Of a stretch of DNA of 64,000 nucleotides, positions 13,349-24,804 are shown piece by piece. How positions within the stretch are numbered: position 1 is the stretch's first letter; every line of letters starts with the position of its first letter. The stretch comes from Pseudofabraea citricarpa (Eukaryota; Ascomycota; Leotiomycetes; Helotiales; Dermateaceae): assembly GCA_029641185.1 (NCBI GenBank), contig JAPWGK010000022.1:434001-498000 (forward strand), given 5' to 3'. Under the pieces are notes generated by a model. It worked only from the letters and a program-made list of their open reading frames with translations, was not told the origin of the DNA and ran no database searches. The position numbers were made by a program, and so were the translations under genes.

Positions 13349-14676
13349 TTCCCTCGGGACGCAGAGGGGCAAGGCTGGTGTTTATGAGGAGCTCGAGAGC
13401 AGCAAGGCACGCAATAGATCACGAAAGTGATGTGTACAGGCTCTCTCTCCCTCTCGTATCACGCACCCCCCTCGATGATCCAACAAGAAAGACAGCAGCA
13501 CAGGAAAAGGCCCAAAGCAGGATATCTCTTAGTCAAGAGCGCAGGTCGTTTAGTCAAAGAAACCTGCAGGTTCAGAATGCGGGGAAAATGAGGGGATGGG
13601 GGAGGGAAGAGGGAAGGGTGCGAGTTGATGTTTGATAATAGCTTGCGCCTCCGTGCATGAACCTCTCTGGACAATGTCTGGAGGTTGCTGGGAAGGATGC
13701 TGGAGCTGGAGAGGAGGGAAGAGAGAATCCAGGGCGGCGGGCGGGAGTGTGAGGTAGTCATGTCAGTTGATTGCGCTCCGTCGCCGGATCTCGGAAAGCG
13801 AGTCAAAGGGTTCGAGAGACGAAGAGAGGGAGAAAAAAAAAAAAGGATAAGAGGGGCGAAAAAGGATCAAGCGAGAATAAATGCTTTGTCGACGAGAAGG
13901 AGATGATGGAGAGATGGAGACATTGGAGAGAGAAACACAGAGCATCTCGTCCATCAGCCATCCAGCAAACAAAGGAATAAGCATGACGCTGGCCATCATT
14001 GGCCAACTTCACCGCCTGGCAGACCCTCTGGTCTTGGCACCATGCAGCGCTTCGTTTCTCAGTTTCGCGATGTCAGGAATTAGGTAATGCCATGAGGGTG
14101 ATTCGAGCAGGCCGACGTCGCTATGTCTCGTCAGCTGGTACACGTCCATCACTAGATTGCACCATGAAATCTCATCATTTGACATGGCAACACGACCAGC
14201 CAATCCCCACACTTCTATGACCATTGACAATTCATCTATGGCTGGATGCACCCTGGACCGAAGGACAGTGTCCATTACGAGCCAACAACCATCAACCGCA
14301 TGCTATACTCTGCCATCACCAAACTCTTACCTCACCAATATCCAGGTATAGAAAGCAAGCGACAGATCTTCAGCACCACCGTCACAACACAACCACCACC
14401 ACAGCACATCCCCTCCGTCTCACTCACAAACACCCAATCTGGAAGCATACACCCCGAAACACATCATCTACCAACCCGTGAAATATGTATGGTTCATCAT
14501 GAAAAGCTGCCTATCTCTTTCCAGCTCTACCATAACCTGCAAGAAACCCCTAAAGCCATGCCATCCATACCAGACACCCTGGTCTGGACGAAGAACTCCC
14601 TACCTCCAAAAATAAGAATACCTTTCCCTGCCTGTCCGGCCCTATCATTACATCTCATCCAGAGACAAAATCCAAA
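13349..14676. other. Intergenic: LRR gene promoter and ING gene 3' region
   Basis: It lies between the start of the LRR gene (-) and the stop of the ING/PHD gene (-). It should hold the LRR promoter and leader on the left and the ING 3' UTR on the right. Purine-rich tracts (13690-13900) are visible. A + strand open frame at 14246-14758 has His/Pro/Thr-biased composition and no domain, and I do not call it a gene. Confidence 0.6.
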
Positions 14677-16827
14677 TCACCGTCCATTAAACCGGCGCGT
14701 CTTTAACCTGGCACTGCAATCATCACAGAACCATTTGGCTAGAGAGGTTGCTCGTTAGCCACCATGACAACACAGCTGCGCGACCCAGGAGAAACTTACC
14801 ATTGCCCTTTGGTGCAACCTTCAATCCTACGCAATCCAGATGGAACCATTCCTTCTCACACCCGTCGCCATCGCATGCCACCATCTCGCCATAACTAACT
14901 CCATTGCAAAAACAGTACGTCGGCTCGTTTGCGTCGATCTCCCCATCCTCGTCATCTTGCAGACTGCTCTCTGCATCGTCCACTTCCGTAGTCTGTTGTG
15001 CAATGAGTTGAGCAGCAGCCCCGGCACCTTTCTTGTGACTCCGTTTGTTACTAGACGATGTCTCGAGCGCATTCCGTCCCGATCGCGAACGAACTGGTTC
15101 GGGAAACGAGGGTATCGCCGGAGTAGCAGGTTTACTGGCCCTACCACTTTTCGTAGTTACGGTTGTTGTGTGAAGCTCTGGTATTGTCTCTCCGTTGACC
15201 TCTGGATCCTCGTGCTTCATCGTACTGTTTTTCCGATTGCCAACCACGAGTCCACCAACTAGCTCTGGTTCTTTTTGGTCTACATCCTCTAGTAGGTGTT
15301 CTTTTTGAGTTGCAACAGCTTCTTTCATTGTCGCTTTCACCTCGGGTATGCTTCGTCCTGTTACCCCTGCAACGGCAGCCAAATCTGGTGTACTGGTTCC
15401 ATTACCATTCTGTTTATTCGAGGCCGATGAGGAAGGACGAGGTCGAGCTGCTTCCAGAATAGATTGCTGCGAGTTTTGCCTCGCTCGTGAGGATGCCGGC
15501 CTGCCATTTGTAGGCCCTGGGGATCCTCTCGGCGCAGCTTTTGGTTCTGGGAACGTACTTCGAATGGGAGAAGAGGCGATTGTAGGTGACATCACTAACG
15601 AATTTACCGTGTTGTTCCTGTTATGGTCAGTAAAAGCGCAATAAGCTCAGAGTAAACGTACCTCTTTCGTGTTTGCCCATTTGTGTTTGCTGCTCTCGAC
15701 CTCTTCTTCGTCCCCTCTGGCTGTGGGGTCTCTCTTGGACTATTAGCTTTAGCTTTGGAAGTATTATTGCTTGCGAAAACACCACTCAGAGCGCGCTCCA
15801 TAATAACTCCGCCTGTAGCACCTTTATCGACCTTTCTTCGTTTCTGAGGATTGCCATTTGTCCCCGCGCCATTAATTCCCAGCCCCACATTCAAAGATGC
15901 GTCGGCAGCTTTGCGAATCTTGCTGTTGCCATGGACCTTCTTGTCTTTCTGCTTCTCGGTATGATCATCGAAATCTGATTCCGCATGATGATTCCTCCCC
16001 TTCTTCGCAGCCAGAGCTTGTTTTCTCAAATCGCTCCTGTGCGCAGCTTCGTCCACCAATTGTTGCGTTACCGTTGGCAGAGGTGCTGCAGCATCTCGTC
16101 GTGTGCCAACCTTTGCAGCGCGATTCTCTGGGTATGCCCAATGTGTGGTGCTGCCATAGCGTGCCTCTTCACTTATCTCGTTCTCGATGAAGGCAAAACA
16201 GTCTTCGAGTCGCGCAAGTTGTTTGGTGAGAGCTTCGCCCGCGGTGGAGATGACATGGTTCTTTTCGTCAAGAGATACGAGCATGTTCTGCATGGTGAAG
16301 GCGCAGTGTTGGAAGAGTTGTCGTCTTGGGAGAGTTTCTGAGCCCCATTCTCTGTTAGCTGGGGTATGTTCAACGCCATCGGGCAATGATGCGACGGATC
16401 CTCCATGACCGTTTATGACCGAACCATTCATGCTCCCTTGTGCGCTCATAGGGACCGAGGTGGGAGCACGATTTTGGACTTCGATTGGCAATCTTCTCTC
16501 AGGATGAGGGGCGTGGAGAGCTGCGTCGACCAGCCTCCCCAGGTCCTCTTCTGGTGTAAAGATCTTCGCATCGACCTCTTTGAGCAAGGTAAAGTGTCGC
16601 ACAAGCTCCTTTGGCAGAGCTGTTATGGCGTCGGCGAAGTGGGTGATCGCTGGGAAGATCTCGACTGGTTGATCGGGGCTGGGTACGTCTTGACCGTCGC
16701 CAACAGAAGCTCTCGAGCCAAAAGCACGAGAGATGGAAGCTCGAGGAGGATTATTCCTAGTCTGCCGCGGCGGCTGAGCTCTGCGACTGGAGGAGGCATC
16801 CGTCGACTGTTGTTTTGCCGTCTTCAT
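14677..16827 (-). CDS. ING-family PHD-finger chromatin protein
   Basis: Three exons, 15662-16827, 14800-15617 and 14677-14738, with introns of 44 and 61 bp (GTACGT..ACAG; GTAAGT..CTAG). Together they encode about 681 residues from the ATG at 16827. The N-terminal part (about residues 50-240) is an ING-type helical domain ([20 protein letters not shown], then [17 protein letters not shown]). A long basic, disordered middle follows. A C-terminal PHD finger spans about residues 623-672: CFC, CDGDGC, the HLDC pair, and a last Cys pair WFCDDC that is completed only by splicing in the 62-nt third exon. ING proteins read H3K4me3 and belong to histone acetyltransferase or deacetylase complexes (yeast Yng1, Yng2, Pho23). 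Which one this matches cannot be decided here; Pho23 is my first guess. Nuclear. Confidence 0.93.
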
Positions 16828-17732
16828 CGTGTGCGGAGGTGATTTTGCAAGACGAGGGAGTAGGAGGTGAAAGAGAGTGGTGGAGTACGCGCAACGAAGG
16901 GATAAACAGCTCGGCAGATGAGATTTAACTGTCGGAATCCATTGAGAGGTACTTGGGGATGTCTGAGCAGTCTCTGAATAGTGCGCAAGTGTTGATTAGC
17001 TCTTTGCGAAGACCAAGCCCAAGATTGGGGATCCGGCACATCATCTGTCTGTCGAAAAGCCGCTACTGACTTTCTGCCCAGGGCGGTGTGCCGTTCACGT
17101 GAGCCCGCTGGATCTTATCTAGGCCGAGCGATTGGAGTTCGGGTAGCTTCAGGGGAGGGGGCGATTTCCTGAAGCTAGCTAGTCAGGTGGAATGAATATG
17201 CAAGGCTCCATGATGATCAGGAACCTGGTGATGAAATGGTGAGGCAGCTGGGTACAAACGATTCTGAGAGTCAAGGTGGATGTTAGGCTTTGTGCAATGA
17301 AAGAAACCTTAGCTTAGGATCGAAACTCGGAAGCTACCAGTAGCTTAGGCACGCAAATATAACCAGGCAACACTAGACTAACAAATCTAGAGGGCTGTTA
17401 ATCAACAATATATTCCCTAATCTACTACCGAAAGAGAAAGACCATACAATCTCTGCCCATCAAACTAACATGATACACCCCACATTATAAACTTAGGATT
17501 GAACCCCAGAAGCTTATATCGACAAAGTATAACAAGGCCAAACCGTTAAATAGCTAAGGTATCCGGGCATTGGAGGACATCTATCCACTAAGAATAATAT
17601 ACACTTTCCCCCAATTAACAAAATACTCTAAACTTCAAGCTTCAAAACTCCATTCTAATCTCATCACCCCATCCCAGGGTATCGAATTAACAAAAAGCGC
17701 GCATCCCGGTTACTAAAAGGTCAACGAACCAA
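16828..17732. other. Intergenic: ING promoter and RER2 3' region
   Basis: About 0.9 kb between the ING/PHD start and the RER2 stop, both on the minus strand. It becomes AT-rich toward 17330-17700. I see no gene, RNA or long repeat in it. Confidence 0.6.
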
Positions 17733-18882
17733 TTACCTCGCCTTGATAGCCTTTCCGCCCTTTACCAGCGCACTGCTGCTATTCTTCTCCTCTTCATGTT
17801 TCTGTTGCCACTGCCACTCGACGAGCACAGGCAAGAACTGCCAGAGATCGAATTCCGGCCACAGACAATCGAGGAAGACGAGTTTGGTATCCTCGTGACA
17901 TTGCCAGAGCATGAAATCACTCAACCTATTAACACCACTCGTGCGGATCAACAGATCAAGCGGAGGATCACCGGCCGTGAACATATGCTCATCGATGGTT
18001 TCTGATGTAATGGTTTCTGGATCAGGATAAAGTGCTGCATCAACGCTACGGGAGTCGTTGGGAGGTGAGTCTGGATGGAGTGTGGTTGAGGAAGAAATGG
18101 AGTCATCTTGATCCGATGTGCTGGACGAAGTAGGTGAGCTTGGCCGTAAAGGCGAGCTCCTAAGATTCCGAGAGCGGATCTTCTGCGTGATTCTCGTTTG
18201 TGAGAAGGGTCTCGCCTGTGACGATAGTGGTTGCGAGAATTCCTCAACAGTTGACTTGATAGCCGTAGTGATCTCATCACGGGAGGTATACGGAAAGCAG
18301 ATATTCAGAACAGCGCTATAAAGTCAGTATACACCTTTTCCTAGGACAGACTCATAAACTCACTCTCCGTTATTCTGCGTCATCTCAACAGCTTTATCAA
18401 TAGCTGCCAGAACATCTGGTTTAAGCATCGTCCTCGACCCGAGCACTCTGACGCTGGCACCATATCGATCCAGCAGCTCGCCATGCTGCGACAACTGCTG
18501 CAGCTTAACCTTGGCCATCTCCATCAGCGCATCGACCTCGTATTTCGAGCGATTGAAGTTCTCGATACTGAACGCGTAGACGGTAACGACCTTGACCCCG
18601 GATTTATAGCACACCTCGAGTATCTATGCACATAAATCAGCCCTGTCCGCAAAAGAATCAACAAACCAAGAGCCATACCCTCGCTAGTGCCTCGAATCCG
18701 AGATTATGGCCCTCTACCGTCTCCATCTTGTGCGTGCGAGCAAATCGCCTGTTCCCATCCATCACGAAAGCGACATGCTGAGGAATAGGACCTTGTCTCA
18801 GCGCGCCGATCAGGAGTTCTCGCAGTTGATTAACACCCCATTCAATCGGCGGCGATGCAAGTAGGAACTTGCCAATCGACAT
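17733..18882 (-). CDS. RER2: Dehydrodolichyl diphosphate synthase (cis-prenyltransferase)
   Basis: Three exons, 18679-18882, 18364-18623 and 17733-18315, with introns of 55 and 48 bp. They encode about 348 residues from the ATG at 18882; the upstream extension starts with TTG and is not used. The enzyme condenses isopentenyl diphosphate onto farnesyl diphosphate in cis to make the dolichol precursor for ER N-glycosylation and GPI anchors. Visible family motifs are FVMDGNRRFAR (catalytic Asp at about residue 42), HNLGFEAL, YAFSIENFNRS, DLLIRTSGVNRLSDF (about residues 275-289) and the C-terminal WPEFDLWQFLPVL. Between TSRDEITTAI and the RTSG motif lies a Ser/Pro-rich insertion of roughly 80-90 residues (about 172-262) that is not part of the core fold, so the protein is longer than yeast Rer2. 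It works with a Nus1/NgBR-type partner in other fungi. Confidence 0.95.
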
Positions 18883-19472
18883 AGCTGAAGTGTGTAGGAA
18901 GGAAAGTTGGTTCTCGTGTAGGTAGGTATTGGGAGAGAAGGCTCCAGCCACTCGGTACAAAATCTCTATGCCCGTATTTCGCAGAGTAACAATAGTGAAT
19001 CTTGAAGCTCGAGCAGAAGTGAGGATCTAAAAGTTAGTCAAAGCAAGGAAATCCGGAGGGTGCGGAGGTGGGTTTGAGTTGTTGAGAAGTAAGGTAACCC
19101 AGCATCTATTCCAAGATTTTGGCTTCGAGCAAGCTGGCTCTGGCTGTGGCGCAAGGCCTTGAAGCCTTGTCTAACGTGGCGAGGCGGGCGATGATTGGGC
19201 CAGAGGGTTGAAAAGGCTGAGCCACGAACCCAACGTCACCTCTCAGCTGTCAGTGTCGGTGTCAGTGTCACAAAGCCAAACTGGCCTTCTCAGCTTCAGG
19301 GCTCGTACAGTAAACGAACGACATCCTCACCATACCTAGCACAGCTCGCAACACCCCTCATTATTGTGCGTCGCAATCGCAAGGCCCCATCCCACCCGCG
19401 AACCAATGATCGCATCCTCGAGCACTCAATAGGAATTGCGTCTTGCTTCAGTCACGCACTCGCACTTGCACT
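18883..19472. promoter_or_regulatory. Divergent promoter, RER2 / DSC2-like
   Basis: A 590-bp gap separates the start codons of two divergently transcribed genes, so it must contain both promoters and leaders. There is no obvious TATA box. The repeated GTCAGTGTCGGTGTCAGTGTCA stretch near 19250-19270 is the only local repeat noticed. Confidence 0.7.
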
Positions 19473-20364
19473 ATGCTCTCATCAGGCTTCACCGACGCTC
19501 CCGTGTCTCGTAGCCTTACGTACGGGCTCGTTGCAGCTTCCATCCTCGTCTCCATCACAGACTCCAAGCACCTGTTCTACATCCAGGTCGACCCTCACCT
19601 CTGGCGGTACCACCAGGCATGGCGGGTCCTCAGCTACCAAGCATGCTATACCAATTCGACCGAGGTGCTGTTTGCCGCCATGACGCTGTACAACATGCGC
19701 GTTATCGAGCGGTTATGGGGGAGTAGGAAATTCGCTGTACGTGATCTCGTCCCCAATCCCCTCAAGAGGTATCCCAGGCTCATTCACCCGTGTATAGTCA
19801 TTCTTGGTTATCAGCTATCTCTTCACCGCGCTCCTCCCGCCACTCCTGCTAGCCCTCTGCCTCCGGCCCCTCTCCTTCCATATTCTGAACTACCTCCCTG
19901 CCGGCCCAACGCCCCTCATTTTTGCTGTCCTGGCACAATATCACGCCGTGATCCCACACGTCTACAAGTACCGGCTTGCAGCCTCAGCCGCCCCACCAGC
20001 CAACGCACCCTTTGTAGGCCTGACCTTTTCAGATAAATCCTATGTTTACTTGCCGGCGGTCCAACTATCGCTGTCGCAGTTCCCGGGCTCGCTTATCTGT
20101 GCATGTGTGGGTTGGTTTGTTGGATATTCGTGGCGAAATGATGTGCTACCAGCTGCCATGTCGAGGTGGAGAGTACCGGGGTGGATGGTAGGTGTGCGAG
20201 GCGTGAAGAGAGCCGAGGATTTTGAAGGGCTCAGAAGGAGACTTGAGGGCGAGAACACGAATGCTGCTTTGGCCACGGGTTCGGATGGGAGGCAGGCTGG
20301 AGAAGCGGGCAGGAGGAGGACTCTAGGAAGACAACTTATAGATCAGTTCCGAGGAGCCTTTTAA
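19473..20364 (+). CDS. Rhomboid-like ER membrane protein, DSC2-like
   Basis: Two exons, 19473-19736 and 19798-20364, with a 61-bp intron (GTACGT..TATAG, phase 0). They encode about 276 residues from the ATG at 19473. Several hydrophobic helices are visible: about 13-27, 60-75, 88-112, 118-140 and 200-220. The pattern of a short N-terminal GFTDAPVSRSL segment, a HLWRYHQAWRVLSYQ motif, then NSTEVLFAAMTLYNMRVIERLWGS and LPAGPTPLIFAVLAQY matches fungal rhomboid-like proteins. These resemble Dsc2/DscB, a pseudoprotease subunit of the Golgi/ER Dsc E3 ligase that activates SREBP. I see no rhomboid Ser-His catalytic pair. The C-terminus ends soon after a charged GLRRRLEGE segment, without an evident UBA domain. 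Family placement is from memory of related proteins; the membrane topology is seen directly. Confidence 0.78.
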
Positions 20365-20727
20365 AGAATATTAATTAGTACACTAAGTCTTGTGCTTCCA
20401 GGTTTCTTACTTTAGGAATGGACCGTATGAGAAGTGACACCTCGCCATCATCTTAGTAGATCCTTATACACAATCACGCAGTCTATTTGGGAATTGAATG
20501 TGAAGCATGAAACTGGATATCATAACTCTTTACAATCATCTCAATATATTCAAGGCAAGAAAACAAAAAACCAACCAAAGCACAATGCAGCGTGCTCTCA
20601 TTAGGCCCGGAATGAAGACAGAAAACAAAAACAAAAATCAAATGCATCCACCCGCAATGCAAAGGTAAACAAACAAAACAAAAACAAAAACAAAAACAAA
20701 ACTAAAAACGAAGGCTAAAAAGGTCTA
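20365..20727. other. Short convergent 3'-3' intergenic region with A-rich repeat
   Basis: It separates the stop of the DSC2-like gene (+) from the stop of the zinc-cluster gene (-), so it holds both 3' ends. An (A)n-C repeat (CAAAA units, about 20668-20709) abuts the transcription-factor stop. There is no gene. Confidence 0.75.
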
Positions 20728-23016
20728 TCAGTATTCTACATTGTTTTCAATAATAGTAGGCATCCAAGGCACCCCAACGGTAGGGAGAGTCTCGGTAGCG
20801 GCCCAGACAGGATCCTCGCTCCAGTTTTCAACAGGAACCACGATCGATGGCGTATCGGTATACGAAGCGACGATACCATCTTCAGTGACCTCGCCTACGA
20901 TACTTCCCCGCCATTGCCGTGGTTGTTGTGGAGCCGGTGGCATTAGACCTGATTCCATTACAGAAGCGGTATAAGCTAGATCGGGACCTACAGGCGGGTC
21001 CATCATAGGAGGAGCTAAACTATGCGGCAAATTCTGAGAGAACCTTTGAATCTCGGGTTTCTCAGCCGCTCGCTCAAGTAGAAGATTTGCGTACTGTCGC
21101 TGTGAGTTTGGGGTCTGACTCAATGTGCGTACAAACATCTCAAAAGGATCCTGTGTTACTCCATAATTTTCGGAAGGAATATTCTGTCCGCACGCTTGCA
21201 TGACGTCCAGCATCGTGTTACCGATCTCAAAGATCTTCTCGAATATTCCCATCCCGTGTACTTCAATGCTCGTCGACGGAAGACTCGATATTACGTTTAG
21301 TAGAGAATGAGCGATTTTTAGAGGATATGAGAAGGTCATGCTTTCATCTTCTGCTGTTGATGATAAGAGACCTTGGCGCATAGAGGATTGCCATACAATT
21401 AGTCGCAACCATTGTTGCGTTACGAGAATATCGGCTTTCTGGATGTCGGTTAGTGAGAGGTGTGATGGGTGTGGCTGGTTTAATTGTTGTTGTAATGATT
21501 TGTAAGTAATGGTTGAAGCCGGTGCTTCGGATGCTTCGTTCCATGAATCCACAAAGGATGAATCGAGGAGGTGATATGATTGAACGAGATGCATGAAGCC
21601 GGAGTGAATATCTGGAGATTCATATTCATGAACAGTAGATGGAAATGCGGGAGTTTTGGAAAGCGTAAGTGGTTTGTGGCGAAGAATAGCGAACGATCTG
21701 TGGTGATTAATGAGAGTTATGAAACAAGAAACACCAACATACCTTTCTGTGACATATAAAATCCAGAATGTTCGACGCCGACATAATTCTTCAGCAGGAG
21801 GAAGTCCGATGTATGAATTCTCGTCATGCAAACCCAGATCTTGTCCCATGGTTATTGCTTCTCGTAGATAATACCAGGATTTACGATTCTGGTTTAATTC
21901 GAAGAATGAAGTTGAGAGTAGATATGAAGATATGACGGCACTAATGGTTCTGTCTTCCACAAAATCATACGATTGCCGTACCGATATACACTCGTCCAAG
22001 AAGAAGCGACCAGCCGCTTCCCAAGAATGGGGTACAGGGGCCATGATATTCTTACCCATCATATGTGTTGATGTTAGAGCGCATAGCGAGTAGACGATAT
22101 TCTTTTCGTACATCTCAAGCGGTCTGCTGATAGACTCTCGTAAAGTAGGCATGTATATAAGTGGCATGATAGGATAGATGTGCTCCATAAATAGCTCCAG
22201 ACATTTTGGGATGAGATGAAGGTAGCTGGCTGTGGTTGGCCTTAGTTGATCAGAGGTATAGATGCTCTTAGGCTCGTCGCTAAGAGGATCTGGTGCTTCT
22301 GTGATAATGGGATGCCACCTTGGATGTCCACTGGATGTTGGAGATGTCGAACACTCGCCATGGTTATCCATCCATTGCTCAATTCTGCCATAATCAGCAG
22401 GTATAATTTGAAGATTAATTCGACTGGAGTGATGGCATAGCCTCGATCCTCAGAAGCCACTAGCAAGCATTGCGAGCTCGACTTGGAAGGATTCCATCAC
22501 GTGATGAATCGAATACGAAGCTGGAGTGAAAAGGGGTATATGGCTCGAGAAGACGACGTGAGATGGATGTGATGGCAGCAGAGAATGAGATTGAGAACGT
22601 ACGATCCGGGTTTGCTGCTGCGACTGCTCGCGACAGAAGCAGGAGCTCTCACGTCGGGCTTTGAATCCCCACTATCCTCGGCGCGTAACTCGTTGATGAC
22701 TCTCCCACTGCCCCTCTTGGGACCTCTCCTCTTGGGTACATGTTCTCTCTTGCAAGACAGCGAGGCACTGACACACTGGTTACAGGGGAAGAGCCCATCG
22801 CATCTTATACCTATATGCTGGTCAGTGCTGGCGCTGTAAAAGGGTTTTTTGTAGCGACGCGTGAGGCCAATAGGACCAGAAGACCGAACGAAGCATAGCG
22901 ATAGAGCAATACCAGGACAGGGAGAGAGCTGGATACGTACGACGTCTTCGACAATGATCGCATACTTTGCGACGATCACGGGCGGCTGCTATTGGCTTGA
23001 TGCTTTCGGGAGACAT
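20728..23016 (-). CDS. Zn(II)2Cys6 transcription factor, fungal_trans type
   Basis: Four exons: 22941-23016, 22603-22810, 21743-about 22423 and 20728-21697. The introns are 130, about 179 and 45 bp, and the product is about 644 residues. The start is the ATG at 23016. The first intron falls inside the zinc cluster. Once spliced, the cluster has the perfect spacing C-x2-C-x6-C-x5-C-x2-C-x6-C (Cys 19, 22, 29, 35, 38, 45) followed by a basic linker (KREHVPKRRGPKRG). The middle homology region has the usual helices: LFMEHIYPIMPLIY, the long CRRRTFWILYVTER and the FAILRHKPLTL boundary. The third exon's acceptor is ambiguous: acceptors giving upper ends at 22423 or 22384 both keep frame, and 22423 has the better pyrimidine tract. 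It is a nuclear DNA-binding regulator. Its target pathway is not evident from its neighbours. Confidence 0.93.
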
Positions 23017-24804
23017 CCCATCTTCCAAACGTTGTCTTGTCTTAGCGGAATGACAATCGACAAGACGACGAGGGCATTGGGAATTGGGAACTGGGGATTG
23101 AGCGAGAGATCGCGCGAGCGAAGGAGAAGCGATAGATGAGGGGTTAACTTGAGAAACGATGATGCTCAGGTAATCATGGGAGCTGGTGATGAGCGAGCGA
23201 AGGGTGATGCGTGCACCGGATGGACGTTTCTGGCCACAGTGCGGGGGAAATAACGCTGTAGCGCGCACCCCGCCATCGCTTAGCCCGGCTAACTGCTTTG
23301 GGCTGGCCCAGAGTCAACAACCACGTCACGCTACAACAACGACAACGAATCACAGTTGGCCAGCTGGACCCTGAGCTAACCGATTTTAAACAAGCATCTC
23401 GAGTCATACGTCGAAGTCTCTTTGCAGGAGGTTTGCTGGAGCTTTGACCAAGTCCTGCAGACCCGTCACGTGTGGTTTGGATACGAGTGAAGCCAAGTTG
23501 CCATTAGCAGCAGTCTGATATTGTACGAGTAAGCACCACTTTGTTGCTGTGGCAAATATATGTTTGCAATCCATGGCACGGCTGGGGAAGCTTTTGGCAT
23601 TCATATGCTATGGCGACCCACTCAAGTGATTTGCATCTTGTCCAAAAGAAATGCCGAAATCTTGTATGTGGAGATTTAGAATTCATGGCCCGTCCCGCTC
23701 TGAGTGAGACGTGAGAAGGAAAGTGGACCGGACATAAAGTGGTGTGGTGAGCCTGATTGGAGCGGATATCTCCAAGTTGTTTCAAGTGCAAGGTGGTATT
23801 CAACTTTAATATAAATAAGTATGAAGATTACAATACCAGCCATGTTCTACATCCTCATACGACATGGAAAACTCTATCATGCTGTTCTAGTCATGAGCTG
23901 CTTGAGCTATTACGCCTCTGTATCCACTATTGCATTAGTCGTGTTAGAAACCGGTTCCGCCGTTTAACTTCGTCTGTGCAAACTTTAAAACTGGGTGTGC
24001 TCTATCTGTTACATAAAGGTTATAACAGAAGAAGATCAAGGATGATGTTAGTATACAGTAGCATCCTCGAAAGAGAAGTGATCCATTTTCAATTGTTCTA
24101 ATGCGAGCTTTGCGAAAGGTTCAAACTTAGAGGAGCTAAATTTGATGAAAGAGAGTGAATTCAAATCCAAGATAAGCCTTCTAGTTCGTGATTGACATTC
24201 AATCGCTTATTATCTCTCGGTTCGTTCCCCGAATAGTATTATAATAAGACTTCTTAGCTTATCACATCCGGCTCTCAAGAAAGCCGTGGCCGAGCAACGG
24301 GAAGTATCGTCTCTAACCTTAATCGCAACAGTTATTTACTCAAATGTATAGTTTAGACTTACCTTATCTCTAATATCAATTTATTAATATAACGTTTGCT
24401 AAGAGCAACACACAGTATCATTCTGCGAGTATAGAGTATCATACGCAGATTTCTAAATAGAAAGTACCGACCACCTAGTTAACATCAAAATCAAGTAAAA
24501 TTCCATGTCAAAAACTTTAAGTCACGGTAGAAAATATATTAATAGGAGCTACAAAAGAGCTGTCTTTACTTAAAGCGGTACCTCGCGACGTTCTTTTCCA
24601 CAAGAAGAATTAGCAAGGTTAGTAGATACGTAAACTAGTCACCTAGATATTTCACCTCGCCTTCTTACTTTAAGCGAGCAAGAAAACCTTCACCCCTCAA
24701 ATAAAATGATCTTATTATTCAAGCCACTCTTCCTACTAACGACATCAGAAGGCTACTGTTCCCTTTGACAAAATATGCTTATCCAACACTACCGTCTCAC
24801 CACC
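23017..24804. other. Intergenic: transcription-factor promoter, then AT-rich DNA
   Basis: About 1.8 kb between the zinc-cluster start and the carboxypeptidase stop. The first 0.7 kb is GC-balanced and should be the TF promoter; it has a CACGTG at 23467-23472. From about 23800 to 24770 the DNA is AT-rich with no usable frames. It may be relic or mutated repeat sequence, but no terminal repeats or transposase motifs are visible. Confidence 0.6.

Noticed and set aside
14246..14758. 170-codon + strand frame before the ING gene
   Set aside because: Its composition is His/Pro/Thr biased, it overlaps the last exon and 3' end of the ING gene on the other strand, and no domain or splice partner is visible.
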